From contig NZ_CP101833.1 of assembly GCF_024498355.1 (NCBI RefSeq), positions 3,019,001 to 3,083,000 of the forward strand: a stretch of DNA of 64,000 bases, written 5' to 3'. The position numbers and the translations under genes were made by a program. The notes under the pieces were generated by a model. That model saw nothing but the letters and a program-made list of their open reading frames with translations. It did no database searches and had not been told where the DNA came from. The first letter of the stretch is position 1, and each line of letters begins with the position of its first letter. Shown piece by piece: positions 1 through 7,954 of the stretch. The stretch is from Bacillus pumilus. GTDB taxonomy: Bacteria; Bacillota; Bacilli; Bacillales; Bacillaceae.

Positions 1-330
1 TTATTAGTCCTACAAACCCTAAAAAAGTATTAACATTTGAACGACTTAAAAATTGAACCTGGAACAATTCATGGTTTTAGACACACCCATGCAGTATACT
101 TCATTACAAGAAAATATCTATTTATTATGTTTCAGAAAGGCTAGGACATGCTAGCATTGACACAACCCTTAGATATTATTCTCATGTGGTGAAGGAGCTT
201 AGAGAAGAAGATACTAAAAACACTTTGGATTTGTTTCAAAAAATGTTATCACTCGAAAGAGCCACAAGTGAAAAATTTGTGCAAAATGAAATAATATCGT
301 TTTCTAACGTTTACTCACGTAATTCCATAA
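1..330 (+). pseudogene. Tyrosine recombinase (phage-type integrase) C-terminal remnant, frameshifted
   Basis: The visible part encodes the C-terminal catalytic region of a tyrosine recombinase. It has the HGFRHTH box near 72-93, then GHASIDTT and RYYSH, which carries the nucleophilic tyrosine, near 145-185. The three pieces lie in different frames. Adding one A to the A-run near 50 and one A to the run near 109-112 restores a continuous reading. The 5' part lies outside the window. The true end is unclear because the last frame runs on into the neighbouring tRNA without a stop. It is probably a relic of an element once integrated at the adjacent tRNA-Arg gene, or an intact gene with sequencing errors. 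Confidence 0.75.
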
Positions 331-336
331 AAAACA

Positions 337-373
337 AAGAAAACCCTTTATTTCAAAGGGTTTTCAGCTTTTT
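337..373 (-). terminator. Intrinsic terminator downstream of tRNA-Arg
   Basis: An 11-bp stem (GAAAACCCTTT paired with AAAGGGTTTTC) is followed, read on the minus strand, by a T-rich tail (TTTGTTTTTT). It lies about 45 bases beyond the 3' end of the minus-strand tRNA, so it most likely ends that transcript. Confidence 0.7.
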
Positions 374-410
374 CACAAATGATAAATCGAATCCTATTGG
401 ATACTATAGA

Positions 411-486
411 CGCGCTCGGAGGGATTCGAACCCCCGGCAGACGTGGTACCGGAAACCACCGCTCTATCCAACTGAGCTACGAGCGC
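411..486 (-). tRNA. tRNA-Arg (anticodon CCG)
   Basis: Read on the minus strand this folds as a cloverleaf. The 7-bp acceptor stem is GCGCTCG with CGAGCGC, the D-stem is GCTC/GAGC, the anticodon stem GTGGT/ACCAC encloses loop TTCCGGT (anticodon CCG), and the T-loop is TTCGAAT. CCA is not encoded. In B. subtilis a single tRNA-Arg gene also lies beside clpP, so position supports the call. The 3' half of such genes is a common attachment site for integrases, and an integrase remnant lies on that side. Confidence 0.95.
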
Positions 487-607
487 ACGATATGTTTTTT
501 GAACGTCAGCATATCAAATTATAAGGGAAATGCTGCAAGAAAGCAATGATTAATCATCAGACCTGCCCATGTATTTTCTTCTTTCAAATACATATATTCA
601 TATGATG

Positions 608-634
608 GTTTGAAGTGGAAGGGTTTTGGGGAAA
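608..634 (+). promoter_or_regulatory. Possible SigB-type promoter upstream of clpP
   Basis: GTTTGA and GGGAAA, 15 bases apart, loosely resemble the general-stress sigma-B promoter (GTTTAA, GGGTAT). B. subtilis clpP has a SigB promoter in addition to its SigA one, which is the main reason to list it. The -10 match is weak. Confidence 0.25.
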
Positions 635-670
635 ATGGATAGAGGTATTTGATTTTAGGTCAGCATTTTG

Positions 671-700
671 TTTGACCTTTATTGACCAAAAATGTATCAT
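671..700 (+). promoter_or_regulatory. SigA promoter of clpP overlapped by a CtsR operator
   Basis: The -35 TTGACC (672-677) and -10 TATCAT (695-700) are 17 bases apart. Across the -35 lies TTTGACCTTTATTGACC (671-687), the reverse complement of the CtsR heptad repeat (GGTCAAA, three bases, GGTCAAA) with one mismatch. CtsR represses clp genes in Bacillus until heat or protein stress inactivates it, and binding here would block RNA polymerase. Confidence 0.88.
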
Positions 701-739
701 TGAATTACATACTTACCTAAAAGGTGAAGGAGGAACATT

Positions 740-1336
740 ATGAATTTAATACCTACAGTCATTGAACAAACAAATCGTGGGGAAAGAGCTTACGACATTT
801 ATTCTCGTCTTTTAAAAGACCGTATTATCATGCTTGGTTCTGCGATCGATGACAATGTTGCCAACTCCATCGTGTCACAGCTTCTTTTCTTGGAAGCCGA
901 AGATCCAGAGAAAGATATCTCTATCTACATTAACAGCCCTGGCGGTTCTATCACAGCTGGTATGGCCATTTACGATACGATGCAATTTATTAAACCAAAG
1001 GTATCAACTATTTGTATTGGTATGGCTGCATCAATGGGTGCGTTCCTGCTTGCTGCTGGTGAAAAAGGTAAGCGTTATGCCCTTCCAAACAGTGAAGTGA
1101 TGATTCATCAACCATTAGGCGGAGCCCAAGGTCAAGCGACAGAAATTGAAATTGCGGCTAAACGAATCCTTTCTTTACGCGATAAACTGAACCAAGTACT
1201 TGCTGAACGTACTGGTCAGCCAATTGAAGTGATTGAGCGCGATACAGATCGTGACAACTTCAAAACAGCGGAAGAAGCTCTTCAATACGGACTCATTGAC
1301 AAAGTCTTGACCCGTAATTCAGAAGAACAAAAATAA
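740..1336 (+). CDS. clpP: ATP-dependent Clp protease proteolytic subunit ClpP
   Basis: This is the serine peptidase subunit that forms the two-ring, 14-subunit chamber and works with ClpX, ClpC or ClpE. The 198-residue length is standard. The catalytic triad is visible: Ser98 in GMAASMGAF, His123 in MIHQP and Asp172 in the DTDRDNF segment. An AAGGTGAAGGAGG ribosome site precedes the ATG. It is transcribed alone from a CtsR-controlled promoter and ends at a hairpin terminator. The family assignment is certain, and control by CtsR is inferred from the operator. Confidence 0.99.
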   Translation: MNLIPTVIEQTNRGERAYDIYSRLLKDRIIMLGSAIDDNVANSIVSQLLFLEAEDPEKDISIYINSPGGSITAGMAIYDTMQFIKPKVSTICIGMAASMGAFLLAAGEKGKRYALPNSEVMIHQPLGGAQGQATEIEIAAKRILSLRDKLNQVLAERTGQPIEVIERDTDRDNFKTAEEALQYGLIDKVLTRNSEEQK

Positions 1337-1346
1337 TGACAAAACA

Positions 1347-1379
1347 AACCGTCTGCTCCTTCGAACAGACGGTTTTTTG
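1347..1379 (+). terminator. Intrinsic terminator of clpP
   Basis: Stem ACCGTCTG / CAGACGGT with a 10-base loop is followed by a run of six T. It starts about 10 bases after the clpP stop codon. Confidence 0.9.
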
Positions 1380-1392
1380 TTGTTCACATGCT

Positions 1393-1970
1393 TTAAGACA
1401 GCTCCGTCCATTTCTGCTGAAGAGATGGTGTTTGATAAGAAGCCATCTGTGAAATCAATTCTTCCGGCTCACTGGAGGCATGTAACAATTGAAGGTGTAA
1501 TTCATTTGAAAAACCTTCCTGTACACTGAACTTCACCATGTCAATGAGCGGCTTGAAATAGTCATTCACTTGATACAATCCGATTGGCTTTTGGTGAATC
1601 CCGATTTGTGCCCAGCATAACACCTCAAATAATTCTTCATATGTACCAAAGCCGCCTGGCATGGCAATAAATCCATCGGCCAGCTCGCTCATTTTCGCTT
1701 TTCGTTCATGCATCCCTTTTACTTCTATTAATTCTGTTAGCTCTTGATGCACAACCTCTCCTCTAAAAAGCCCTTTTGGCATGACCCCAATGACTTGCCC
1801 GCCATTTTTCAATACCTCATCTGCAATGGCTCCCATTAGTCCAATTCGTGAACGCCGTATACAAGACAAATGCCCTTCTCTGCCATATAAGCACCCAGCT
1901 CGACAGCCTTTTGTTTGTAGATGTCATTCACACCTGGATTCGAACCAGCAAACACACAAATCGTTTTCAT
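1393..1970 (-). pseudogene. yvdD: LOG-family protein YvdD, disrupted by one frameshift
   Basis: LOG-family (lysine decarboxylase-like) proteins such as YvdD are nucleotide 5'-monophosphate phosphoribohydrolases. From the ATG at 1970 the reading is [13 protein letters not shown] onward to VYGV, then a stop. From about 1853 to 1393 the rest continues in another frame with the family motif PGGFGTYEE. One extra base near 1852-1856 would restore VYGGSRIGLMG, giving a 192-residue protein, close to the B. subtilis length. The gene is therefore either a fresh pseudogene or intact with a sequencing error. It faces yvdC divergently, and its catalytic C-terminal segment looks unconstrained otherwise. 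Confidence 0.85.
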
Positions 1971-2026
1971 CAAACAGCTCCATCTCTCTCTATGATTTCT
2001 TCACCCACTCATTCTACTATAATTAA

Positions 2027-2056
2027 TTGTAAAGAAACAGCCGCATCGTCTATATA
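2027..2056 (+). promoter_or_regulatory. Candidate SigA promoter for yvdC
   Basis: TTGTAA (2027-2032) and TATATA (2051-2056) are separated by 18 bases, about 45 bases ahead of the chosen yvdC start. No operator was recognised. Confidence 0.45.
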
Positions 2057-2104
2057 TAGTGTAAAATGAAAAAACGAACACCATATAAGGAGCTGTATAA
2101 AGAA

Positions 2105-2446
2105 ATGCAAACAACTGAGATAGAGAAGTGGATTAAAGAGTTTTACGAAATGAGAAATTGGACAAAATACGGGCCGTTTATTCGGTTAGGCTTCCTTATG
2201 GAAGAAACGGGAGAACTCGCTCGTGCCGTTAGAGCCGTAGAAATTGGGCGTGATCGGCCTGATGAAAAAATACAAGAGACACTAGAGTTAAAGAAAGACC
2301 TTATCGAAGAAATGGGTGATGTATTAGCGAATCTACTCGTTTTAGCTGATCTTTATGATGTGACACTAGAAGAGGTTTTCGCCTCTCATCAACAGAAACT
2401 CACAAAACGTTTTTCTACTGAAATAGAACAGGCAAAAAGCACGTGA
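2105..2446 (+). CDS. yvdC: MazG-like nucleotide pyrophosphohydrolase YvdC
   Basis: This small all-alpha protein belongs to the MazG/NTP-pyrophosphohydrolase-like group, which hydrolyses (d)NTPs to monophosphates using magnesium. The metal-binding pattern EETGEL, with a second acidic cluster EEMGDVL about 45 residues later, is visible. The start at 2105 follows AAGGAG (2087-2092) and gives 113 residues, close to the B. subtilis homologue of 106. An in-frame ATG at 2066 has no ribosome site and would add a tail unlike the family. It is transcribed divergently from yvdD. The physiological substrate is unknown. Confidence 0.88.
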   Translation: MQTTEIEKWIKEFYEMRNWTKYGPFIRLGFLMEETGELARAVRAVEIGRDRPDEKIQETLELKKDLIEEMGDVLANLLVLADLYDVTLEEVFASHQQKLTKRFSTEIEQAKST

Positions 2447-2468
2447 CCAAACTGTCACGTGCTTTTTT
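2434..2468. terminator. Bidirectional terminator between yvdC and the SulP gene
   Basis: A perfect stem GCACGTGAC / GTCACGTGC with a 6-base loop is flanked by five A on one side and six T on the other, so it can end transcripts from both directions. Its left arm overlaps the last yvdC codons. Confidence 0.92.
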
Positions 2469-2474
2469 ACACCC

Positions 2475-4095
2475 TTATAGCTGCTGTGGTGAAATATCAT
2501 CCGTTCGTTCAAAGAAATGCTGCTTTCCAATTTGATGAAAAAGACCCGTACGATGCAAAAGCTCTTTTGGCTGTGATTGTAGTCCGACAATCATCAGTTT
2601 TCCATTATGATGCTTTAAACGATTGGAGATGTTCATCAGGACCGCTTCTGCTGAGGTGTCCATATAGTTGACTTTATTCATGAGCAGGATGAGCGTTTTC
2701 GGCTTTGTCTGAACATGATCCAAAATCGAATTTTCCAATGAATCTGTTGTACCGAAGAACAGTGGTCCTTCAATTGAATACATACTGATATCTTTCTGGT
2801 CTGTCTGTTTTTCTAAAGTGGCTGCCGTTTCTATTTGAGGAACAGCGACATTTGTATGAATGTTGGTCGTCTGGCTCATTTTTTTGATAAAGGCGATAAA
2901 CGCTAAAATGAGACCTGCGGTGACGCCAATAATCAAATCACCGATGACCGTTAAGAGGAAGGTCACGACAAGTACAAGTGAATCCGCATTTCTCACTTTC
3001 ACAATATTGATAAACTCTTTTTCTCACTCATATTCCAAGCAACAAACATTAAAATTGGTGCCATGGCAGCAAGTGGAATCATGGATGCATATGGTGCAAA
3101 GAGCATTAAGATGAGCAATACAACGACGCCATGCACAACACCTGAAATCGGACTTGCTCCGCCATTTTTGATGTTCGTTGCTGTACGGGCAATGGCTCCA
3201 GTCGCTGGAATCCCTCCGAAAAGCGGTGCCGCCATATTGGCGATTCCTTGCCCGACAAGCTCCTTGTTGCTGTCATGCTTAGAGCCTTTCATATTATCAG
3301 CAACCATTGCTGACAAGATTGACTCCACACCGCCTAAAAGCGCAATGACAATGGCTGGAGGCAGCAGATAAATCATTTTTCGATCGTTAATTCAGGAAAA
3401 GCGAAGCTTGGCAGCTGGCGAGGGATTTCACCATATGCAGAGCCAATTGTTTCAACTTGTCCTTGGAAAAAGAGAACGGCTACAAATGTTGAAGCCAATA
3501 AACCTAATAGAGCACCAGGTATTTTGGGAATGTATTTTTGTGCCACCAAAATCACGATGAGCCCGATGACGGCTGTGATGATGGCGAGACTATTTGTGGT
3601 GCCGAGATGGACCACGATTTCTCTCATATTGAGGAAAAAGCTTTCATGCTTTTCAACACCCTTTAATCCGAGGAAGTTGGCAATCTGCCCTGAAAAAATA
3701 ATGACAGCAATACCAGCAGTAAAACCGATGATAACCGGACGAGGAATAAATTTCATGAGCTTCCCTAGTTTGAATATTCCGAACAATACAAGCAAACAGC
3801 CTGCCATAAAACCGGCAATGAGTAAGTTTTCAATACCGTACTGGCTGACAATCCCGAATAAAATCGGAACAAACGCCCCGGTCGGCCCGCCGATCTGATA
3901 CTTTGAACCACCAAACAATGAAATCAAAATGCCGGCAACGATGACTGTGTATAATCCATATTCTGGTCCGACACCAGATGCAATGGCAAATGCCATGCCT
4001 AAAGGAATTGCCACAACGCCCACGACAAGCCCAGCGATTAAATCGCGTCTAAATTTTGATGAATCATAACCTTCAAATCTTCCATAAAAACGCAT
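2475..4095 (-). pseudogene. yvdB: SulP-family anion (bicarbonate/sulfate) transporter YvdB with two frameshifts
   Basis: SulP proteins have a 14-helix transport core and a cytoplasmic STAS domain. Three consecutive segments in different frames cover the family. Segment 4095-3373 holds the N-terminal core with FRRDLIAGLVVGVVAIPLG, 3376-2999 the middle with VIALLGGVESILSAMVAD, and 3002-2475 the last helices plus the STAS domain. At both junctions one additional A in an A5 run (near 3375-3380 and near 3018-3022) restores continuity, giving about 540 residues. It lies directly downstream of a carbonic anhydrase gene in the same direction, which suggests bicarbonate transport. Whether it is a real double-frameshift pseudogene or a sequencing artefact cannot be decided here. 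Confidence 0.88.
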
Positions 4096-4132
4096 GGTAT
4101 GTGTTGGCCTCCTTCAAGTATGTGTAGATGAT

Positions 4133-4714
4133 CTAGGTATACTGTGGATCGATCTGTTTGTCTTTTACAACGACATCCAGCTTTCCTGTTGCTGGATGAA
4201 TCACTAGTCCATGAACAGCCACATCACTTGGCATCAGCGGATGCTCTTTGACTAATTTCACGCTTTGGGACACGCTCTCTTCAACCGAATCAAAGCCTGT
4301 CAGCCAGCCCTTTAAATCAACCCCTGAGTTTTTCACAATGCTCAAACATTTCTCTTCAATTCCGCGTGCTTTGGCCTTTTCAAGTAAAGGCTCTGCCGCA
4401 AGACCTGCCATTCCGCATTCATGATGTCCCACAATGCACACTTCCTCTGCTTTCAGCTCATAGATGGCTAGTAAAATACTCCGCATCACACTGCCGAACG
4501 GATGTGTAACGATGGCTCCGGCGTTTTTAATGATTTTGGCATCACCGTTACGCAGCCCCATGGATTGCGGTAACAGTTCCAAAAGACGTGTATCCATACA
4601 AGTTAAAATGACCAGTTTCTTTTCAGGAAATTTCCCCGCTTTGTAAGGCTCATAATGTCTCTCATTTACAAACTCTGAATTGTGCTGAAGAATCTCTTCT
4701 AATTTTGATCCCAT
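4133..4714 (-). CDS. yvdA: Beta-class carbonic anhydrase YvdA
   Basis: Beta-carbonic anhydrases interconvert CO2 and bicarbonate at a zinc site. The zinc ligands appear in order: Cys and the catalytic Asp-Arg pair in CMDTR near residue 39, then His and Cys in HHECGM near residue 98. The ATG at 4714 is preferred because GGGAG lies about 8 bases upstream, while an in-frame ATG at 4729 has no ribosome site. It heads a two-gene unit with the SulP transporter, an arrangement known for bicarbonate uptake systems in several bacteria. About 190 residues is normal for the class. Confidence 0.93.
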   Translation of the reverse strand: MGSKLEEILQHNSEFVNERHYEPYKAGKFPEKKLVILTCMDTRLLELLPQSMGLRNGDAKIIKNAGAIVTHPFGSVMRSILLAIYELKAEEVCIVGHHECGMAGLAAEPLLEKAKARGIEEKCLSIVKNSGVDLKGWLTGFDSVEESVSQSVKLVKEHPLMPSDVAVHGLVIHPATGKLDVVVKDKQIDPQYT

Positions 4715-4739
4715 GTTGCCATCTCCCATCTTTTTTTAA

Positions 4740-5272
4740 GTATCGTAACGCCTTGCCTGTCCCCCTTTTCTCTCGTGTGCTCTCAAGCATAGAGAAGAAA
4801 AATGATAGAAAAAAAAGAAAAAAATGAGAAAACGATGAGAAAAAATGTAAGCATTTTCTCTATTTTGATCTTTGTACCGCTTCAGCGTAAGGGATATGCG
4901 GCCTGCTCTTTCAATCTATTGTTCTCAGTTCATCAAAAGACGATGAAATGGTTTAGTAGAAAATGGACGTCCCGTTTAATACATTTCAAATATAATAAAT
5001 TTTCTACCAGAAAGTCTCGATCTATTTTCCAGTTTGTCAGATAATCTCTCAAAAAATCTGATAGTTTCCCATGACACATCTACCAATAGCTTATTTTTTA
5101 TGTTTTAAAAATGCATCAGATGGCTTATGAATATACTTGTTCACTAAGAAAATGTCTCTCCTTCACCGTTATTTCAGTATATTAAATATTGAACAACTCA
5201 TATTCAAACGTGTGATACCGAAATGGTTGCTTTATAATAAAAGGAGCAAGATGACGATGTGAAAGGAGCGAG
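4740..5272. other. Intergenic region without a recognisable gene
   Basis: This 530-base AT-rich stretch separates the divergent yvdA and yvcT genes. The short open frames inside have no family resemblance or ribosome sites. It presumably carries both promoters. A TATAAT at about 5231 precedes yvcT, but no convincing -35 box is spaced to it. No repeats or hairpins of note were found. Confidence 0.6.
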
Positions 5273-6256
5273 TTGACTGTGACACCACATATTTTTGTCG
5301 CCAAACCCTTACCTGCCTCTTTTGAGAAAATACTAAAGGAACATTGTACATACGAGGTGTGGCAATCAAAGGACCCCATTCCAAGAGATATTTTGTTTGA
5401 GAAGCTGCAACATGCTGATGGCCTTTTGACGTCTGGAACGAAAATCGATCAGGAGCTATTAGATCACTCACCAAAACTCAAGGTGGTGAGCAATAACTCG
5501 GTCGGCTATGACAACTTTGATATAGAAGCCATGAAACAAAGAGGGGTGATCGGCACGCACACTCCTCATACACTTGATCATACCGTCGCTGATCTCGCCT
5601 TTTCGCTCATTCTCTCCTCGGCGAGAAGAATCACCGAGCTTGATCGTTTTATCCGCGAGGGGAAATGGACGAAATTTGTACAGGAAGAAGATATATTTGG
5701 CATTGATGTTCATCATCAAACGCTCGGCATTATTGGCATGGGCCGTATCGGGGAGCAAGTAGCCAAACGGGCAGCACTTGGTTTTGATATGAACGTCCTC
5801 TATCATAACCGGAGCCGGAATGAAAAGGCTGAATCGGCGTATGGCGCTGTGTATTGCGCACTTGATGACCTGCTGAAGCAAGCCGATATCATTGTCTTGA
5901 TCACACCGCTAACCGAAGAAACGTATCATATGATGGGGGAACGAGAATTTAAGTTAATGAAGCAGACAGCTTTATTCGTGAACATCTCCCGCGGAAAAAC
6001 AGTGGATGAGCAAAGTCTGATTCAAGCGCTTCAGGAGGGATGGATCAAAGGGGCAGGTCTTGATGTGTATGAGCAAGAACCGCTCCAGGAAGATCATCCA
6101 TTCAAAGAGATGAACCAGGTTACTCTTGCCCCTCACATCGGTTCCGCTACTGAAACAACAAGAGATCTCATGCTAAAACGAGCCATTCATAATGTGATTC
6201 ACGGAATTGATGGCAAGGCCCCTGTTGATGTTGTGAAGGAGCTTGCCACAACTTAA
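5273..6256 (+). CDS. yvcT: D-isomer-specific 2-hydroxyacid dehydrogenase YvcT
   Basis: NAD(P)-dependent enzymes of this family reduce 2-keto acids such as glyoxylate, hydroxypyruvate or 2-ketogluconate. The dinucleotide-binding motif GMGRIG is near residue 156. The catalytic set follows: Arg in NISRG near 238, Glu in DVYEQEP near 266 and His in APHIGSA near 286. Translation probably starts at TTG 5273 or GTG 5279, since AAAGGAG at 5262-5268 serves either. The 327-residue length fits. B. subtilis YvcT is annotated as a probable gluconate 2-dehydrogenase, but the substrate cannot be read from sequence. The gene is followed by a repeat element set in its terminator. Confidence 0.93.
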   Translation: MTVTPHIFVAKPLPASFEKILKEHCTYEVWQSKDPIPRDILFEKLQHADGLLTSGTKIDQELLDHSPKLKVVSNNSVGYDNFDIEAMKQRGVIGTHTPHTLDHTVADLAFSLILSSARRITELDRFIREGKWTKFVQEEDIFGIDVHHQTLGIIGMGRIGEQVAKRAALGFDMNVLYHNRSRNEKAESAYGAVYCALDDLLKQADIIVLITPLTEETYHMMGEREFKLMKQTALFVNISRGKTVDEQSLIQALQEGWIKGAGLDVYEQEPLQEDHPFKEMNQVTLAPHIGSATETTRDLMLKRAIHNVIHGIDGKAPVDVVKELATT

Positions 6257-6257
6257 T

Positions 6258-6286
6258 GGAAAAAGGCGCAGGGAACTGCGTCTTTT
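6258..6286 (+). terminator. Terminator of yvcT, near copy of a duplicated hairpin
   Basis: Stem GCGCAG / CTGCGT is followed by four T (6282-6285) and lies just behind yvcT. A near-identical hairpin recurs at 6460-6485 on the other side of the repeat element, differing by one loop base (A versus G). Confidence 0.75.
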
Positions 6287-6459
6287 AGACTGTGACAAAG
6301 GGCTAAAATGATCTTTATTTTAGCCCTTTGTCTTCTTTTCAGCGTGATAGAAAACCTTTGCAGTCTAGGAAGGACGAGTACCGGAGCAGAGCGAATTTGA
6401 CATTCGTGAGCACCGGCACGCAGGACTGACACAGAATGCGAGGGTTTGTCTACACGCTG
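6287..6459 (+). repeat. Dispersed structured repeat, copy A (173 bp)
   Basis: This is one of four copies in the window (others at 14806, 24101 and 38736). It begins with a 13-bp hairpin (AAAGGGCTAAAAT paired with ATTTTAGCCCTTT). A segment closed by CAGCGTG and CACGCTG follows, inside which GTACCGGAGC can pair imperfectly with GCACCGGCAC. The ends form imperfect inverted repeats. The element separates two copies of the yvcT terminator (6258-6286 and 6460-6485). No open frame is present, so it is either a MITE-like non-autonomous element or a structured RNA or DNA element. It may relate to the roughly 190-bp dispersed repeat reported in B. subtilis 168, but I could not compare them. Confidence 0.88.
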
Positions 6460-6485
6460 AAAGGCGCAGGGAGCTGCGTCTTTTT
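6460..6485 (+). terminator. Far copy of the duplicated yvcT terminator
   Basis: GCGCAGGGAGCTGCG is followed by a T tract. It repeats the hairpin at 6258-6286 with one substitution and has the longer T tail of the two. Confidence 0.75.
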
Positions 6486-6544
6486 ATTTATTACCTAAGA
6501 ATGGACTCGGGAGAAAAGACTCATTTTAGCAAAGGTTCTGATTC

Positions 6545-6576
6545 TTTACATTTCCTTCATATTCGGGTGCTATAAT
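6545..6576 (+). promoter_or_regulatory. Promoter of the binase gene with PhoP-box-like repeats
   Basis: The -10 TATAAT is at 6571-6576. Upstream, TTTACA (6545-6550) and TTCATA (6556-6561) are 11 bases apart, the spacing of PhoP-binding TT(A/T/C)ACA repeats. Binase expression in B. pumilus relatives is known to respond to phosphate starvation through PhoP-PhoR, so phosphate control is likely but inferred. Confidence 0.55.
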
Positions 6577-6632
6577 ATGGATAGACAAGCAACAAGAGGA
6601 CAGCATCCGATTTCCTTTATAGGAGGATGAAG

Positions 6633-7121
6633 ATGAAAAAAATAAGTTCGATTTTTACTATGTTCGCTCTGATCGCTGCTATTCTGTTTTCTGGATTTAT
6701 CCCGCAGCAAGCTCAAGCAGCAACACCTCTTACACCAACAGCCACGAATGAACCTGCTTCCATTCAACTTGCATCAGATTTGCGTACCCTTGCCGTCATT
6801 AATACATTTGATGGGGTAGCAGATTATTTAATTCGCTACAAACGACTACCTGATAATTACATCACAAAATCACAAGCAAGTGCTCTTGGATGGGTTGCAT
6901 CGAAGGGAAATCTAGCGGAGGTTGCGCCAGGCAAAAGCATCGGTGGAGATGTTTTCTCTAACCGGGAGGGACGTCTTCCTTCAGCCAGCGGCCGAACATG
7001 GCGTGAGGCAGATATCAACTACGTCTCCGGCTTCCGTAATGCTGACCGCCTCGTGTATTCAAGTGACTGGCTCATCTACAAAACAACGGACCACTATGCG
7101 ACATTTACACGTATTCGTTAG
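6633..7121 (+). CDS. Secreted guanyl-preferring ribonuclease (binase)
   Basis: This precursor of an N1/T1-type extracellular RNase cleaves RNA after guanine. It has a signal peptide ending AQA near residue 29, a short propeptide, and a mature domain of 109 residues starting AVINTFDGV that matches my memory of B. intermedius/B. pumilus binase. Catalytic residues by mature numbering are Glu72 in WREAD and His101 in DHYATF, with arginines in GFRNADR. The start at 6633 is chosen because AGGAGG (6621-6626) abuts an in-frame ATG at 6627 and is 6 bases from this one. It gives 162 residues, the known precursor length. No barstar-type inhibitor gene is adjacent. Confidence 0.97.
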   Translation: MKKISSIFTMFALIAAILFSGFIPQQAQAATPLTPTATNEPASIQLASDLRTLAVINTFDGVADYLIRYKRLPDNYITKSQASALGWVASKGNLAEVAPGKSIGGDVFSNREGRLPSASGRTWREADINYVSGFRNADRLVYSSDWLIYKTTDHYATFTRIR

Positions 7122-7128
7122 TCAATGA

Positions 7129-7165
7129 AAAAAGACAGCCCTAGGTCAAAAGGGCTGTCTTTTTA
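7129..7165. terminator. Bidirectional terminator between binase and the NAT gene
   Basis: AAAAAGACAGCCCT pairs with AGGGCTGTCTTTTT around a short loop, with A and T runs on the two sides. It serves converging genes. Confidence 0.92.
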
Positions 7166-7171
7166 TATTGT

Positions 7172-7915
7172 TCACGGTATAAGAGTTTTCACGTAGTCCT
7201 CAAAAGGCTGTGGGAGCGGCTTTTTCGATACTTCTTCATGTTCATGTGTGGTGACATGATCCTCCGTGACGACAACACGCCCTGACGGCGTCAGCTTTGA
7301 AGCAAGCGGTCTTTTGTTAAATGGGGATGCTTCATTTTCATAAATCTCCTGCCTCATTTGGACCAGAGTGTGCTCGTTGACTTCTTTTAATGTATAAGCA
7401 TAGCCTGTTTCAGCACCTTCTCCTCTGTCTAATTGGAGCAGGTGTGTCCCTTTTTCGGTTTCCTCTGCTTTGACGCGAAAACGAATAGACGGTGCTTCTA
7501 CCCATTCACCTGTAAAGGGTACAGGCTGAAGAGGTAAATTGACTCCGAAGCCTGCATCAATGAGAAAGCGTTTGTTGTGATGTTTCAGGACTATGGCTAC
7601 GTGCGTTCCATCAATTGCCCACGTGTCCGCTTCCTTGTTATACACTGTCCCTTGAACGAGCTGTACAGCGAGTCCTGCCTGTTTTAACACATAATATAAG
7701 AGAGGATTGAGGTCATAACAAAGACCCCCTCTCTTTCCTTCAAGAAGATGCTGCTTCAACCCTTCTTGATTCAAGTCATAGGATTGTTTATTCAGCACAG
7801 ATCTGTTTTCGAATGGAAAAGTATACGCCATCTTTTTTAATAAAGCAGGCAAGTGATCAAAGGTGATGGACTGACCTTCGTATCCGATCTTCTGTAAAAA
7901 GGCTGATTGAATCAT
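7172..7915 (-). CDS. yvcN: Arylamine N-acetyltransferase
   Basis: NATs transfer acetyl from acetyl-CoA to arylamines and hydrazines through a Cys-His-Asp triad. The triad is visible as Cys near 66 in RGGLCYDL, His near 105 in GTHVAI and Asp near 120 in LIDAGFG. The ATG at 7915 is chosen because AGGAGG lies 8 bases upstream but only 2 from the ATG at 7921. It gives 247 residues, normal for bacterial NATs. It is the last gene of the yvcI-to-crh run, as in B. subtilis (yvcN), and ends at a bidirectional terminator shared with binase. Confidence 0.94.
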   Translation of the reverse strand: MIQSAFLQKIGYEGQSITFDHLPALLKKMAYTFPFENRSVLNKQSYDLNQEGLKQHLLEGKRGGLCYDLNPLLYYVLKQAGLAVQLVQGTVYNKEADTWAIDGTHVAIVLKHHNKRFLIDAGFGVNLPLQPVPFTGEWVEAPSIRFRVKAEETEKGTHLLQLDRGEGAETGYAYTLKEVNEHTLVQMRQEIYENEASPFNKRPLASKLTPSGRVVVTEDHVTTHEHEEVSKKPLPQPFEDYVKTLIP

Positions 7916-7954
7916 CCACATTCCCTCCTAAAAAAACTGAGCCTGTGAAGAGAC

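Noticed and set aside
330..524. Continuation of the integrase reading frame through the terminator and tRNA
   Set aside because: The translated stretch with RRARRDSNPR is what antisense tRNA sequence gives in this frame. It is not protein coding.
1781..2069. Plus-strand frames over the start of yvdD
   Set aside because: They overlap the recognisable LOG-family reading on the minus strand and have no independent support.
4802..5044. 80-codon frame in the yvdA-yvcT gap
   Set aside because: Its AT-driven Lys/Phe-rich composition, lack of ribosome site and lack of recognisable motif make it unlikely to be a gene.
5468..5881. Open frame of 137 codons opposite yvcT
   Set aside because: It overlaps a clear dehydrogenase gene on the other strand, has no ribosome site and no family resemblance.
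6287..6459. Reading the dispersed repeat as a gene or as a CRISPR-like array
   Set aside because: No open frame is conserved among copies and there is no spacer-repeat structure; the copies lie kilobases apart.
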